A DNA stretch of 64,000 nucleotides, taken from the NCBI RefSeq assembly GCF_001685395.1, contig NZ_CP014167.1:3672501-3736500 (forward strand), in the 5' to 3' direction. The stretch is from Paenibacillus yonginensis. Lineage in GTDB: Bacteria > Bacillota > Bacilli > Paenibacillales > Paenibacillaceae. Positions 55,688 through 64,000 of this stretch are shown piece by piece. Positions within the stretch are counted from its first letter, which is position 1; each line of letters begins with the position of its first letter. Position numbers and translations under genes: made by a program. The notes under the pieces are model-generated. The model was not told where the DNA came from and made no database searches. It saw only the letters and a program-made list of their open reading frames with translations.

Positions 55688-56272
55688 CTACGATTTCCGG
55701 GATGAAACCGGCCCTTCTTGAAAGTGAGGATTCGCTTTACGCCCAATGCCGTCCGTCGCAGCTTTCAAACCGCAAAACAGCAGAAAATATATCGGCAGCG
55801 AATACCAGGAGCTCCAAAGATAGTCCATATATATATTCATTACCTTAGCTAACTGCTCAAGAACGCCCGCAAACACGATCGAAATTCCTGCCGCCGCAGC
55901 AGCAAAGGACTTCCACCGCTGAAAATACTGATAGGCCAGCATCGAAACAACGGCGATCATCCAATCGATACAAAACATCCTTGCTCCCCAAGGCAGCAGC
56001 ATCCTCGGATAGTCCCACAACTGAAACTCACCCCCTATAGTATCTGCAAGTATACAGAAAATGAAGGCAATCAGTCCGTTAATAAGAATTAACATCAGAT
56101 TGTCTTTTCTTAGACAACGCAGCCATATCAAGGTGAAGACGAGTGTACTGAGCAGCAGGAACAACCACTGCCAGGACATGAAAACTTCCGTTATCCAATA
56201 ATCCCATCTGGCTCGGCTCAGCTGTTCCTGGAGTTCGTGAATCTGCCGCATATCCGCTTTATCCTTTTCCAA
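55688..56272 (-). CDS. CBO0543-type integral membrane protein
   Basis: A 194-aa protein with five hydrophobic segments: WQWLFLLLSTLVFTLIWL, LMLILINGLIAFIFCILA, MFCIDWMIAVVSMLAYQ, AAAAGISIVFAGVLEQL and WYSLPIYFLLFCGL. Charged and aromatic residues between them (ADTIGGEFQLWDYPRMLLP) match a small family annotated CBO0543 that is frequent in Paenibacillus and Clostridium. Function unknown. An AAGGAG-like site lies upstream of the ATG. It stands alone between the yhbD unit and the arginine genes. Confidence 0.65.
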   Translation of the reverse strand: MEKDKADMRQIHELQEQLSRARWDYWITEVFMSWQWLFLLLSTLVFTLIWLRCLRKDNLMLILINGLIAFIFCILADTIGGEFQLWDYPRMLLPWGARMFCIDWMIAVVSMLAYQYFQRWKSFAAAAAGISIVFAGVLEQLAKVMNIYMDYLWSSWYSLPIYFLLFCGLKAATDGIGRKANPHFQEGPVSSRKS

Positions 56273-56389
56273 AGTTACATCTCCTTAACTTGGATGTTGT
56301 AACTCAGTATTTCCTTTGTTAAATTGATGTATCCCTGATCCTCGGTCTTTGTCTTGATTCCTCCAAACTTATCATTCATAGCCAAAAAA

Positions 56390-56432
56390 AGATAACGCCA
56401 AAAGAAAGGAGCCCTAACTTTCAGCGTTATCT
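56390..56432 (-). terminator. Intrinsic terminator of the arginine operon
   Basis: Minus-strand AGATAACGC / GCGTTATCT stem with a T7 run, 15 bases past the argH stop. Confidence 0.85.
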
Positions 56433-56446
56433 CTAACAGACCTGCT

Positions 56447-57865
56447 TCAAATACTCACCTTCGCCTCAAACTCCTGCACCCAGCCTGCGGTTTCGGTCAG
56501 CTTGCTTTCGGCCCGGGCAATGGCGGCTTCCACCTGCGCGGTGGCCGTGCCGCCGTAAACGTTGCGGGCGTTCACGACCGTCTCCGGCTGGAGCACCTCA
56601 TAGATGCGGTCATCAAACAGGTCGGAGAACTGCTTGAACTCGTCCAGGGTCAGATCCAACAGGAACTTCCCGTTCTGGATGCAGTACAGCACCGTTTTGC
56701 CGATGACTTCATGCGCCTGGCGGAAAGGCAGGCCTTTGCCGACCAGGAAATCCGCAATATCCGTTGCGTTGGAAAAATCCTGGTTCACCGCCTCGCGCAT
56801 CCGTCCGGTGTTCACCTTCATCGTGGCGATCATCGGCGCAAACAGCTGCAGCGCACCCTGCAGGGTGGCCACGGTGTCGAACATGCCTTCCTTGTCTTCC
56901 TGCATGTCTTTGTTATACGCCAGAGGAAGGGATTTCAGCACGGTCAGCAGGCCAACCAGGTTGCCGTAGACACGGCCTGTCTTGCCGCGGACAAGCTCGG
57001 CGACGTCCGGGTTTTTCTTCTGCGGCATGATGCTGCTGCCGGTGCAGAAGGCATCGTCCAGCTCGACGAACCGGAACTCGGTGCTGCTCCACAGCACCAG
57101 CTCTTCGCTCAGCCGGGACAGGTGCATCATGATCGCGGATGCATTCGACAGAAACTCCAGAATGAAGTCCCGGTCGCTGACCGCGTCGAGGCTGTTCTCA
57201 TAAACGGCGTCAAAATGCAGCTGCTCCGCCACAAAATGACGGTCGATCGGGAATGTTGTTCCCGCCAACGCTCCGGCGCCCAGCGGCAGCACATTAATCC
57301 GTTTGTAGCTGTCCTGCAGGCGTTCGATATCGCGGCCGAACATGGCGACATAGGCCATCAGATGATGGGCGAACAGAATCGGCTGCGCCCGCTGCAGATG
57401 CGTATACCCCGGAACAATCGTATCGGTGTTGGCCTTGGCCTGACCGATCAATGCTTCCTGGAGGTTTCTCAGAAGTTCAACGAACTCTACAACCCGCTTG
57501 CGCAGGTACAGGTGCATGTCCGTCGCCACCTGGTCATTGCGGCTGCGTCCGGTATGCAGCTTGCCGCCGACCGGGCCGATCTGCTCGATCAGATTTTTTT
57601 CGATGTTCATATGGATATCTTCGTCGGATACCGAATATTCGATTTCGCCGCTGCGGATTTTTTCCAGCACGGTCAGCAGGCCTTTTTTGATTGTCTCCAC
57701 GTCTTCCTGCGGCACGATCCCACATTTGCCGAGCATGGTGACATGCGCCAGACTGCCCTGCACGTCCTCTTCCGCAAGCTTCTGATCGAATCCGATCGAA
57801 GCGGTGTATTCTTCTACCAGCTTGTTGGTCTGCTTCGTAAAGCGACCGCCCCACAGCTTGCTCAA
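56447..57865 (-). CDS. argH: Argininosuccinate lyase
   Basis: The last step of arginine synthesis: argininosuccinate to arginine + fumarate. The 472-aa protein starts [10 protein letters not shown] and has [36 protein letters not shown] and the fumarase-superfamily signature [15 protein letters not shown] with the catalytic Ser. A TTG start (GGAG 8 bases upstream) fits the family N-terminus; an upstream in-frame ATG (11 codons earlier) does not. It is separated from argG by 326 bases containing an inverted repeat. Confidence 0.96.
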   Translation of the reverse strand: MSKLWGGRFTKQTNKLVEEYTASIGFDQKLAEEDVQGSLAHVTMLGKCGIVPQEDVETIKKGLLTVLEKIRSGEIEYSVSDEDIHMNIEKNLIEQIGPVGGKLHTGRSRNDQVATDMHLYLRKRVVEFVELLRNLQEALIGQAKANTDTIVPGYTHLQRAQPILFAHHLMAYVAMFGRDIERLQDSYKRINVLPLGAGALAGTTFPIDRHFVAEQLHFDAVYENSLDAVSDRDFILEFLSNASAIMMHLSRLSEELVLWSSTEFRFVELDDAFCTGSSIMPQKKNPDVAELVRGKTGRVYGNLVGLLTVLKSLPLAYNKDMQEDKEGMFDTVATLQGALQLFAPMIATMKVNTGRMREAVNQDFSNATDIADFLVGKGLPFRQAHEVIGKTVLYCIQNGKFLLDLTLDEFKQFSDLFDDRIYEVLQPETVVNARNVYGGTATAQVEAAIARAESKLTETAGWVQEFEAKVSI

Positions 57866-58191
57866 ATGGTTCACTCCTTGGGTGGCTTTATAGGGCATCG
57901 AACTTTTAAAAAAAACTCGCTAAGGATTTACGTCCTTCCGGTCCGCTACGGTTCGAATGTTCTTCCGATCGCTGTTGTATCTGAATTTTTCTGATTAGAT
58001 GAATTCATGGAAAAAATTCAGATACAAGCTTATGCTTCCGATGCAGCTTTCCTCCGGAAAGCTTTTAGACGAACGCTCATGCTTCTCCAGAATCATTCGA
58101 GCTCCTCCGCTAAACGTCTGTTCTGCAACCAGCAAAGTTCTTTTCAAAAAAAACCGAGTCCTATAAAGCTAATTTTCTTATATAAAAAATA
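57866..58191. other. Structured argG-argH intergenic region
   Basis: The 326-base gap holds a perfect 16-bp inverted repeat (57976-57991 and 58013-58028, loop 21). Near 57908-57940, on the minus strand, a short AAGGA / TCCTT hairpin is followed by AGCGAG and a run of eight T, resembling an attenuator just before argH. No gene with a credible start was seen. Confidence 0.55.
57976..58028. repeat. Perfect 16-bp inverted repeat
   Basis: TTGTATCTGAATTTTT and AAAAATTCAGATACAA flank a 21-base loop. On either strand a hairpin ending in T or A runs results. Confidence 0.9.
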
Positions 58192-59427
58192 CTACTTATT
58201 CTGCTGGTTAACACCCGCACTCACTTTAAGGCGCAAGGCGTTCAGGCGGATAAAGCCGGCGGCATCGGCCTGGTCGTAAGACTGGGTAGGGTCGGCCTCC
58301 ATTGTGGCGATGTCCGGGTTGTACAGGCTGACCGGGCTTTTAACGCCGGCGCCGATCACGTTGCCTTTGTAGAGCTTGAGACGTACGGTACCGGATACGT
58401 TTTTCTGGCTTTCCGTCACCAGAGCTTGAAGAGCCAGCCGTTCCGGCGCAAACCAGAACCCGTTGTACACGAGGTTGCTGTAGCGGGTAATGAGGCTGTC
58501 GCGCAGGCTCATGACTTCGCGGTCCATCGTGATGGACTCCATTTTGCGGTGAGCGGTGAACAGAATCGTGCCGCCCGGAGTTTCATACACGCCGCGGCTT
58601 TTCATGCCGACGAAGCGGTTCTCTACCATATCTACACGGCCGATGCCGTGTTTGCCGCCAAGCTCGTTCAGTTTCTCCATCATGCGGAGCGGCTCCAGCG
58701 GCTCGCCGTTTAAGGCGATGGCGTTGCCTTGTGCAAACTCGATTTCGATATATTCCGGCTCATTCGGCGCATCCTCCGGGTCTACGCTCAGCAGGAACAT
58801 ATCTTTGTTCTCCGGCGCGCTGGCGTCGAACCAAGGATCCTCAAGCACGCCGCTTTCGTAGCTGATATGCAGCAGGTTGCGGTCCGTGGAATATGGTTTC
58901 GCCGCGGAGGCGGTAACCGGAATGCCATGAGATTCCGCGTAGGCGATCATTTCGGCGCGGCCCGGGAACGTATCCCGGAACTCCTGCAGGCGCCAAGGGG
59001 CGATTACTTTGATTTCCGGCGCAATCGCCGCTGCGTTCAGTTCAAACCGCACCTGGTCGTTGCCTTTTCCTGTTGCTCCGTGAGCAATGGCCGTTGCGCC
59101 CTCAGCGCGTGCGATCTCGACCATCCGTTTCGCGATCAGCGGACGGGCGATGCTGGTACCGAGCAGATATTGACCTTCATACAAAGCGCCCGCCTGGAAC
59201 ATCGGGTAGATGAAGTCTTTGGCGAACTCTTCGCGCAGGTCGTCAATATACACTTTGGAGGCGCCGGTCGCCAGCGCTTTCGCTTCCAGGCCGTCCAGCT
59301 CCTCTTTCTGGCCGATATCGGCCGTAAAAGCGATGATCTCCGCGTCATATGTCTCTTTGAGCCATTTCAAAATAATGGAGGTGTCCAGTCCGCCCGAGTA
59401 GGCGAGGACGATTTTTTCTTTTGCCAT
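58192..59427 (-). CDS. argG: Argininosuccinate synthase
   Basis: Joins citrulline and aspartate with ATP. The 411-aa protein starts [21 protein letters not shown], with the PP-loop SGGLDTS for [18 protein letters not shown], the citrulline/aspartate site [18 protein letters not shown] and [18 protein letters not shown] lies 10 bases before the ATG. The short distance to argF is filled with 13-bp tandem repeats. Confidence 0.97.
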   Translation of the reverse strand: MAKEKIVLAYSGGLDTSIILKWLKETYDAEIIAFTADIGQKEELDGLEAKALATGASKVYIDDLREEFAKDFIYPMFQAGALYEGQYLLGTSIARPLIAKRMVEIARAEGATAIAHGATGKGNDQVRFELNAAAIAPEIKVIAPWRLQEFRDTFPGRAEMIAYAESHGIPVTASAAKPYSTDRNLLHISYESGVLEDPWFDASAPENKDMFLLSVDPEDAPNEPEYIEIEFAQGNAIALNGEPLEPLRMMEKLNELGGKHGIGRVDMVENRFVGMKSRGVYETPGGTILFTAHRKMESITMDREVMSLRDSLITRYSNLVYNGFWFAPERLALQALVTESQKNVSGTVRLKLYKGNVIGAGVKSPVSLYNPDIATMEADPTQSYDQADAAGFIRLNALRLKVSAGVNQQNK

Positions 59428-59455
59428 AAGAGTTCCGGTTCCCCTTCCAATTGTT

Positions 59456-59519
59456 GTTCTTCTATTCCATTCTTCTATTCCATTCTTCTATTCCGTTCTT
59501 CTATTCCGTTCTTCTATCC
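59456..59519. repeat. 13-bp tandem repeats between argF and argG
   Basis: Four perfect-length units (A/G)TTCTTCTATTCC at 59456-59507 plus a fifth unit lacking one T at 59508-59519, which runs into the argF stop codon. Confidence 0.92.
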
Positions 59520-60470
59520 TATCAAAGCCGCCATCAGCGCTTTTTGCGCGTGGAGGCGATTCTCCGCCTGGTCAAAAATAATCGAATGTTTGCCGTCGAT
59601 CACACCTTCGCTCACCTCTTCGCCGCGGTGGGCCGGGAGACAGTGCATGAACAGGTAATCCGGCTTCGCCAGCGCAGCCAGCTCTTCGTTCACCTGGTAA
59701 GCAGCAAAAGCGGCTTCGCGCACCTTCTGCTCTTCTTCAAACCCCATGCTCGCCCACACGTCGGTGTAGATCACGTCGGCGTCTTTAACAGCCGCTGCCG
59801 GATCGTTTACAACTTCAATCACAGCGCCCGTAGCTGCCGCGATCTCGCGGGCCTGCGCCACAATCTGCGGGTCCGGCTCATAGCCGGCCGGGCTGCCGAC
59901 CGACACGTGAACGCCAAGTTTGGCGCCGCCGAGCATCAGCGAATGGGCCATATTGTTGCCGTCGCCGATGTAAGCGAGCTTCAAGCCTTCCAGCTTGCCT
60001 TTATATTCGTATACGGTCTGGAAGTCCGCCAGCACCTGGCACGGATGCGCCGCATCGCTCAGTCCGTTGATGACCGGAATGTCGGCGTGTTTCGCCAGTT
60101 CAAGGACGCGGTCATGACCGAACGTCCGGATCATGATGCCGTCCAGATAGCGGGACATCACGCCGGCTGTGTCGGCGATCGTTTCGCCGCGGCCGAGCTG
60201 GATGTCGTTTTTGCTGAGGAACAGGGCATGCCCGCCCAGCTGGTATACCCCGACTTCGAAGGAGATGCGGGTGCGGGTGGAGGATTTTTCAAAAATAAGT
60301 CCAACCGTCTTGCCCGCCAGCGGCTGGTAAACCTCGCCGTTCTTCTGCTTGCGCTTCAGCTCGATCGCCAGATCGATTAAATAGCGGATTTCCTCGCTGG
60401 TGTAGTCCGTCAATTCTATGAAATCGCGCCCTTTCAGCGCGAAGGTTGCTCCTGCTTGTGCCAAACTCAT
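59514..60470 (-). CDS. argF: Ornithine carbamoyltransferase
   Basis: Makes citrulline from ornithine and carbamoyl phosphate. The 318-aa protein has the carbamoyl-phosphate loop FEKSSTRTRISFE near residue 50, the HPCQVLAD motif near 130 and the C-terminal HCLPAHRGEEV that closes over ornithine. The ATG of MSLAQAG has GGAGG 9 bases upstream and starts one base after the argD stop; the longer in-frame opening lies within argD. Confidence 0.96.
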   Translation of the reverse strand: MSLAQAGATFALKGRDFIELTDYTSEEIRYLIDLAIELKRKQKNGEVYQPLAGKTVGLIFEKSSTRTRISFEVGVYQLGGHALFLSKNDIQLGRGETIADTAGVMSRYLDGIMIRTFGHDRVLELAKHADIPVINGLSDAAHPCQVLADFQTVYEYKGKLEGLKLAYIGDGNNMAHSLMLGGAKLGVHVSVGSPAGYEPDPQIVAQAREIAAATGAVIEVVNDPAAAVKDADVIYTDVWASMGFEEEQKVREAAFAAYQVNEELAALAKPDYLFMHCLPAHRGEEVSEGVIDGKHSIIFDQAENRLHAQKALMAALIG

Positions 60471-60471
60471 G

Positions 60472-61758
60472 TTAAACGTCCTCCTGGCTCTGCGCTTCAT
60501 AAGCGCTGATCACGTTGTACAATGTCTCCACCGCTTGGTCGACTTCTTCATGCGTCACATAAAGGTTCGGCAGCAGGCGGATCACATTAGGGCCGGCTGT
60601 GATGAACAGCAGCTTATTGGCCTGCCCGGCGAGCACGAGGTCGCCGACCGGACCGGCACATTCGATGCCGACCAGAAGGCCAAGGCCTCTGACCTCCTTC
60701 ACAAAAGAAAGCCTGGACAGCTTCTGCTCCAGCTGTTCTTTCAAATAAATGCCCATCTCTGCCGCACGATCCGGCAGCCGGTCTTCCTCCATCACTTCAA
60801 GAGTCGCCACAATCGCTGAAGTCGCGAGCGGCGTACCGCCGAACGTCGAGCCGTGGCTGCCCGCGGAGAAAGCTTCGCGCAAATAGGCTTTGCCCAGCAT
60901 CGCCCCCGCAGGGAAACCGCTGGCAATCCCTTTGGCCACCGTAATGATGTCCGGCTGGATGCCGTAATGCTGGTGGGCGAACCATCGCCCAGTCCGGCCC
61001 ATGCCGGTCTGCACCTCGTCGATGATCAGCAGCAGACCGTGCTCTTGGCAGAGCCCCGTAATCGTCTGAACAAATTCCGGCGTCACGGCATAAATGCCGC
61101 CTTCCGCCTGGACCATCTCCAGCATAATAGCCGCCGTGTTGGGGCCGATCGCTGCTTTCAGCGCTTCTTCATCGTGCAGAGGAACCGTCTTGAAGCCTTC
61201 CGGAAGAGGCAGGAACCCTTCTTTGACCTTATCCTGTCCCGTAGCCGTCAGCGTAGCGAGCGTCCGTCCGTGAAAAGACTGTTTAAACGTGATGATCTCA
61301 TAACGTTCTTCGCCTTTTACCTTCTGAAAATAACGCCGCGCCAGCTTAATCGCCGCTTCATTCGCTTCAGCTCCGCTATTGCAGAAGAATGCCGCATCCA
61401 AACCGCTGTGCTTTGTGAGCAATTGTGCCGCCTGCTCCTGCAGCGGCAGCTGGTACAGGTTCGAGACATGCCACAGCTGATCGAGCTGGTTCTTCAGCTT
61501 CTCCTTCACTTTCTCAGGCGCATGGCCCAGATTGGTGACGGCAATGCCGCTCATAAAGTCCAGATAACGGTTGCCTTTGTCATCCCACAGCCAGCTGCCG
61601 TGGCCTTTCACCAGAGCAAGCGGATAACGGCTGTAATTGGGAAAAAGCGCGCTTGGCGCTTCCCCGGTTCCTGCTGCGGCTCCCGCCGCCGGCTGAACTT
61701 CCTTGCCCTGCGGCTGTGCTGATGCTGCCGCCTGAACTCCGGATGGTGTTATAGTCAT
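60472..61758 (-). CDS. argD: Acetylornithine aminotransferase
   Basis: A PLP-dependent class III aminotransferase of 428 aa. NSGAEANEAAIKLAR is the cofactor phosphate site, LLIIDEVQTGMGRTGRW holds the PLP-binding Asp, and the Schiff-base Lys is in DIITVAKGIASGFP. The first about 30 residues are an Ala/Gln/Gly-rich extension absent from many homologues, similar in tone to the N-termini of argB here. AAGGGG lies 10 bases before the ATG. Confidence 0.94.
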   Translation of the reverse strand: MTITPSGVQAAASAQPQGKEVQPAAGAAAGTGEAPSALFPNYSRYPLALVKGHGSWLWDDKGNRYLDFMSGIAVTNLGHAPEKVKEKLKNQLDQLWHVSNLYQLPLQEQAAQLLTKHSGLDAAFFCNSGAEANEAAIKLARRYFQKVKGEERYEIITFKQSFHGRTLATLTATGQDKVKEGFLPLPEGFKTVPLHDEEALKAAIGPNTAAIMLEMVQAEGGIYAVTPEFVQTITGLCQEHGLLLIIDEVQTGMGRTGRWFAHQHYGIQPDIITVAKGIASGFPAGAMLGKAYLREAFSAGSHGSTFGGTPLATSAIVATLEVMEEDRLPDRAAEMGIYLKEQLEQKLSRLSFVKEVRGLGLLVGIECAGPVGDLVLAGQANKLLFITAGPNVIRLLPNLYVTHEEVDQAVETLYNVISAYEAQSQEDV

Positions 61759-61792
61759 TTGGTTCTACCCCTTCCTGAAATGGTTTTATGAT

Positions 61793-62647
61793 CTACATCC
61801 GAACAATCCGTGTCCCGATCGGTTCGCCGGCCAGCACGCGGCTGAGCACTTTAGGTTCAGATCCAGGCACGATAACAACCTCCTGCACTTCACCGTGAAT
61901 GCAGTCAATAGCCGCCCGTACTTTCGGAATCATGCCGCCGTAAATTTCGCCGCTGCCGATCATATCTTCGGTCTGCTGAACGGTAACCACTGGCAATACC
62001 TTGTTCTCGCCGTTAACGTTCCGCATAATCCCCGGCACATCGGTAACAACGATCATCTGCTTGACGCCGAGCTGGGACGCCACAGCTCCTGCGGCCGTAT
62101 CGGCATTGATGTTCAGGCGCTGACCTGCTTTGGTGACGCCAAGCGGCGCCACAACGGGCATATACCCTAGTTCCAGCACACCCTTCAGAATTCCTGCCTC
62201 CACCGTGGTCACTTCGCCTACAAGACCTACCTCATGGCTTTGGGCCACCGGTTTGGCCAGCAGCAGCGAACCGTCGCTGCCGGATAAACCAATCGCCTTG
62301 CCGCCTGCCGACTGGATGCGGCGGACAATGAGCTTGTTGATGGTACCGGCCAGCACCATTTCAACAACATCCAGCACTTCTTCTGTTGTATAACGCAGCC
62401 CGTTCACAAACCTCGTTTCGATGCCAAGCTTGGACAAATTGTCCGAGATGGCAGGTCCCCCGCCGTGTACGATAACGGGCTCGAAGCCTTGTCGCTGCAG
62501 GGTCCCCAGCTCCTCGAAGAAACTTTCCGGCAGCGCCGCCAGCGTGCTGCCTCCACATTTCATGACGAACATGCCCTTTGGCGAAGCGCTGCCGCTCCCC
62601 GTCTGCTGGTTGGTTTGTACGGCCTGACCGGACGATGTTAGGCTCAT
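61793..62647 (-). CDS. argB: Acetylglutamate kinase
   Basis: The second step of the acetylated arginine route. The 284-aa protein has MKCGGSTLAAL (the nucleotide-binding GG), VIVHGGGPAISDNLSKLG and the LGVTKAGQRLNINADTAAGAVAS block with the catalytic Asp/Lys environment. An N-terminal Gln/Ser/Gly-rich stretch of about 25 residues precedes the core. AGAGGGGA lies about 10 bases before the ATG. It lies between argJ and argD. Confidence 0.94.
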   Translation of the reverse strand: MSLTSSGQAVQTNQQTGSGSASPKGMFVMKCGGSTLAALPESFFEELGTLQRQGFEPVIVHGGGPAISDNLSKLGIETRFVNGLRYTTEEVLDVVEMVLAGTINKLIVRRIQSAGGKAIGLSGSDGSLLLAKPVAQSHEVGLVGEVTTVEAGILKGVLELGYMPVVAPLGVTKAGQRLNINADTAAGAVASQLGVKQMIVVTDVPGIMRNVNGENKVLPVVTVQQTEDMIGSGEIYGGMIPKVRAAIDCIHGEVQEVVIVPGSEPKVLSRVLAGEPIGTRIVRM

Positions 62648-62731
62648 CCTCTTGTTCCCCTCTCTCTTGGACCCTGTCTCTGCCTCGGCATAGACACGGG
62701 AAGCTAATCTAATCTGTAGTTTATAAAAGAA

Positions 62732-63961
62732 TCAAGTCCGATAAGCGGCGTTAATCCGCACGTAGTCATAGGTTAAATCGCAGCCCCAGGCCGTTGCCGA
62801 TCCAGCGCCGCCATGCAGGTTCACGAAAATCTGCACCGTGTCGCCTTTCAAATACTCCAGCGCCGCTTCCTCGTCGAAGGCAACCGGCTTGGAGCCTTCC
62901 AGCACAAGGATCGGCCCGAGCTTGATGTCAACGTTCGATGGATCAATCGGCTCTCCGGCACGTCCGGCGGCTGCGATGATCCGTCCCCAGTTGGCATCGG
63001 CGCCGAAGACAGCCGATTTCACAAGGCTTGAGCCAACAATTGTTTTGGCGATGGCTCCAGCCGATGTATCGCTGTTGCCTCCTTCCACCTGCACTTCGAT
63101 CAAATGTGAAGCCCCCTCGCCGTCACGGGCGATCTGCTTCGCCAGCGATTCGTTGACATAACGGAAGGCCTCGGCAAAAGCTTCCCACTGCGGGTGGGCT
63201 GGAGATAACGGCTCATTTCCCGCCAGACCGCTGGCCATAACGAGCAGCATGTCATTGGTGCTGGTGTCGCCGTCTACCGTAATCATATTGAAGGTGACGT
63301 TCGTAGTATCGACTAGAAGGCTCTGCAGCACTTCAGGTTCAACGGCTGCGTCAGTTGTCACGAACGCAAGCATGGTCGCCATATTCGGGTGAATCATTCC
63401 CGAGCCTTTGCAGGCGCCGCCAATGGTTACCTCGTGCCCGTCAATCGTCAGTTTGACGCAGGCAGTCTTTTTCACCAGGTCTGTCGTCAGGATCGCCTGG
63501 CTGAACTGCTCCGCACCATCCGTACCATAAGCGGCCGCAGCCGGCAGCTTCGAAATGCCGCCGATGACCTTCTCCATGGGGAGATTTTCCCCGATGACCC
63601 CGGTTGAAGCGACGGCAACGTCGCCTTCCTCCAAACCAAACACGGAGGCTGCCTCCGCCCGCATCGCGAAAGCATCCTCTTCGCCCTGCTTGCCCGTGCA
63701 GGCATTGGCGTTGCCGCTGTTGACGACCACCGCGCGCAGGCGGCGGTCTTTCAGACTGTCCCGTGTCACCAGCAGCGGAGCTGCCTGGAACACGTTGGTG
63801 GTATATACCGCAGCGGCGACTGCTGGCACTTCGCAGAGAATGACGCCGAGATCGTTGCGGTCGGTTTTTTTCAAACCGCAGTGCAGTCCGCCTGCCTGAA
63901 ATCCTAACGGAGAAGTGACGGAGCCGTCCTCCACCACACTCCAATGCTCAATTGTTCTCAT
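62732..63961 (-). CDS. argJ: Bifunctional ornithine acetyltransferase / N-acetylglutamate synthase
   Basis: Recycles the acetyl group between acetylornithine and glutamate. The 409-aa protein is a self-processing Ntn-type enzyme. The cleavage motif is in MIHPNMATMLAFVTTDA (Ala-Thr, with Thr as nucleophile); CKGSGMIHPNMATM, and TSTNDMLLVMASG follow the pattern. The presence of argJ indicates a cyclic acetyl pathway. GAGGGAGAG lies 6 bases before the ATG. argC is expected just beyond the right edge. Confidence 0.96.
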   Translation of the reverse strand: MRTIEHWSVVEDGSVTSPLGFQAGGLHCGLKKTDRNDLGVILCEVPAVAAAVYTTNVFQAAPLLVTRDSLKDRRLRAVVVNSGNANACTGKQGEEDAFAMRAEAASVFGLEEGDVAVASTGVIGENLPMEKVIGGISKLPAAAAYGTDGAEQFSQAILTTDLVKKTACVKLTIDGHEVTIGGACKGSGMIHPNMATMLAFVTTDAAVEPEVLQSLLVDTTNVTFNMITVDGDTSTNDMLLVMASGLAGNEPLSPAHPQWEAFAEAFRYVNESLAKQIARDGEGASHLIEVQVEGGNSDTSAGAIAKTIVGSSLVKSAVFGADANWGRIIAAAGRAGEPIDPSNVDIKLGPILVLEGSKPVAFDEEAALEYLKGDTVQIFVNLHGGAGSATAWGCDLTYDYVRINAAYRT

Positions 63962-64000
63962 GATTCTCTCCCTCTCGAAGCCTTACGGATATACGGGACT

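Overview
The window is a chromosomal segment of a low-to-moderate GC Firmicute, most probably Paenibacillus or a close relative. The evidence is strong AGGAGG-type ribosome binding sites throughout, Bacillus-type gene pairs (pcrB-pcrA-ligA, dgk-dck, uvrB-uvrA, ftsE-ftsX-M23 hydrolase-ctpB-PDZ protein, yhbD with two bactofilins), intrinsic terminators after most units, and a peptide/receptor quorum-sensing cassette of a type known from Paenibacillus. There are no rRNA or tRNA genes, no CRISPR array and no insertion sequence.

Layout. 1-1 kb: a GNAT acetyltransferase and a tiny membrane protein. 1-6.6 kb (minus strand): operon pcrB-pcrA-ligA with a clear sigma-A promoter at 6552-6580 and tandem terminators. 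6.6-9 kb: galU, a secreted-type FG-GAP-like protein and a 61-aa orphan. 9.2-19.3 kb: a polysaccharide locus with a polyprenyl-phosphate sugar transferase, glycosyltransferases and the complete dTDP-L-rhamnose set rfbA, rfbC, rfbB, rfbD. This locus looks damaged: the sugar transferase is frameshifted, and a GT4 glycosyltransferase and an O-antigen ligase lie head to head, both without their 5' ends. 19.3-21.1 kb: an AT-rich cassette encoding an HTH/TPR receptor and an overlapping 50-aa secreted pro-peptide, bounded by two bidirectional terminators. 21-29 kb: U32 peptidase/hydroxylase family protein, deoxynucleoside kinases, a copper-amine-oxidase-stalk secreted protein and an HtrA-type protease. 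29-34 kb: uvrB-uvrA. 34-36 kb: a MotA/MotB-family stator pair. 36-38.4 kb: a relic of a sulfatase-like gene, a nitroreductase and a GNAT protein. 38.6-44.7 kb: the cell-wall/division cluster ftsE-ftsX-M23-ctpB-PDZ (MinJ-like), with two WalR-type boxes. 45-53 kb: VanW protein, LLM flavin monooxygenase, lipoprotein with in-frame hexamer repeats, a two-component system, a divergent secreted protein and an MFS exporter. 53-56 kb: yhbD and two bactofilins, then a CBO0543-type membrane protein. 56-64 kb: the arginine operon argJ-argB-argD-argF-argG-argH, with argC presumably just outside the right edge.

The most interesting item is the peptide-receptor pair at 19396-20902: pro-peptide start inside the receptor 3' end, a textbook sigma-A promoter, and two CGCCAAAAT direct repeats exactly 30 bp apart next to the -35, suggesting an autoregulated RRNPP-type quorum-sensing module (AloR/AloP-like). 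Next are the head-to-head truncation in the polysaccharide locus and the WalR boxes that tie FtsEX to its adjacent peptidoglycan hydrolase.
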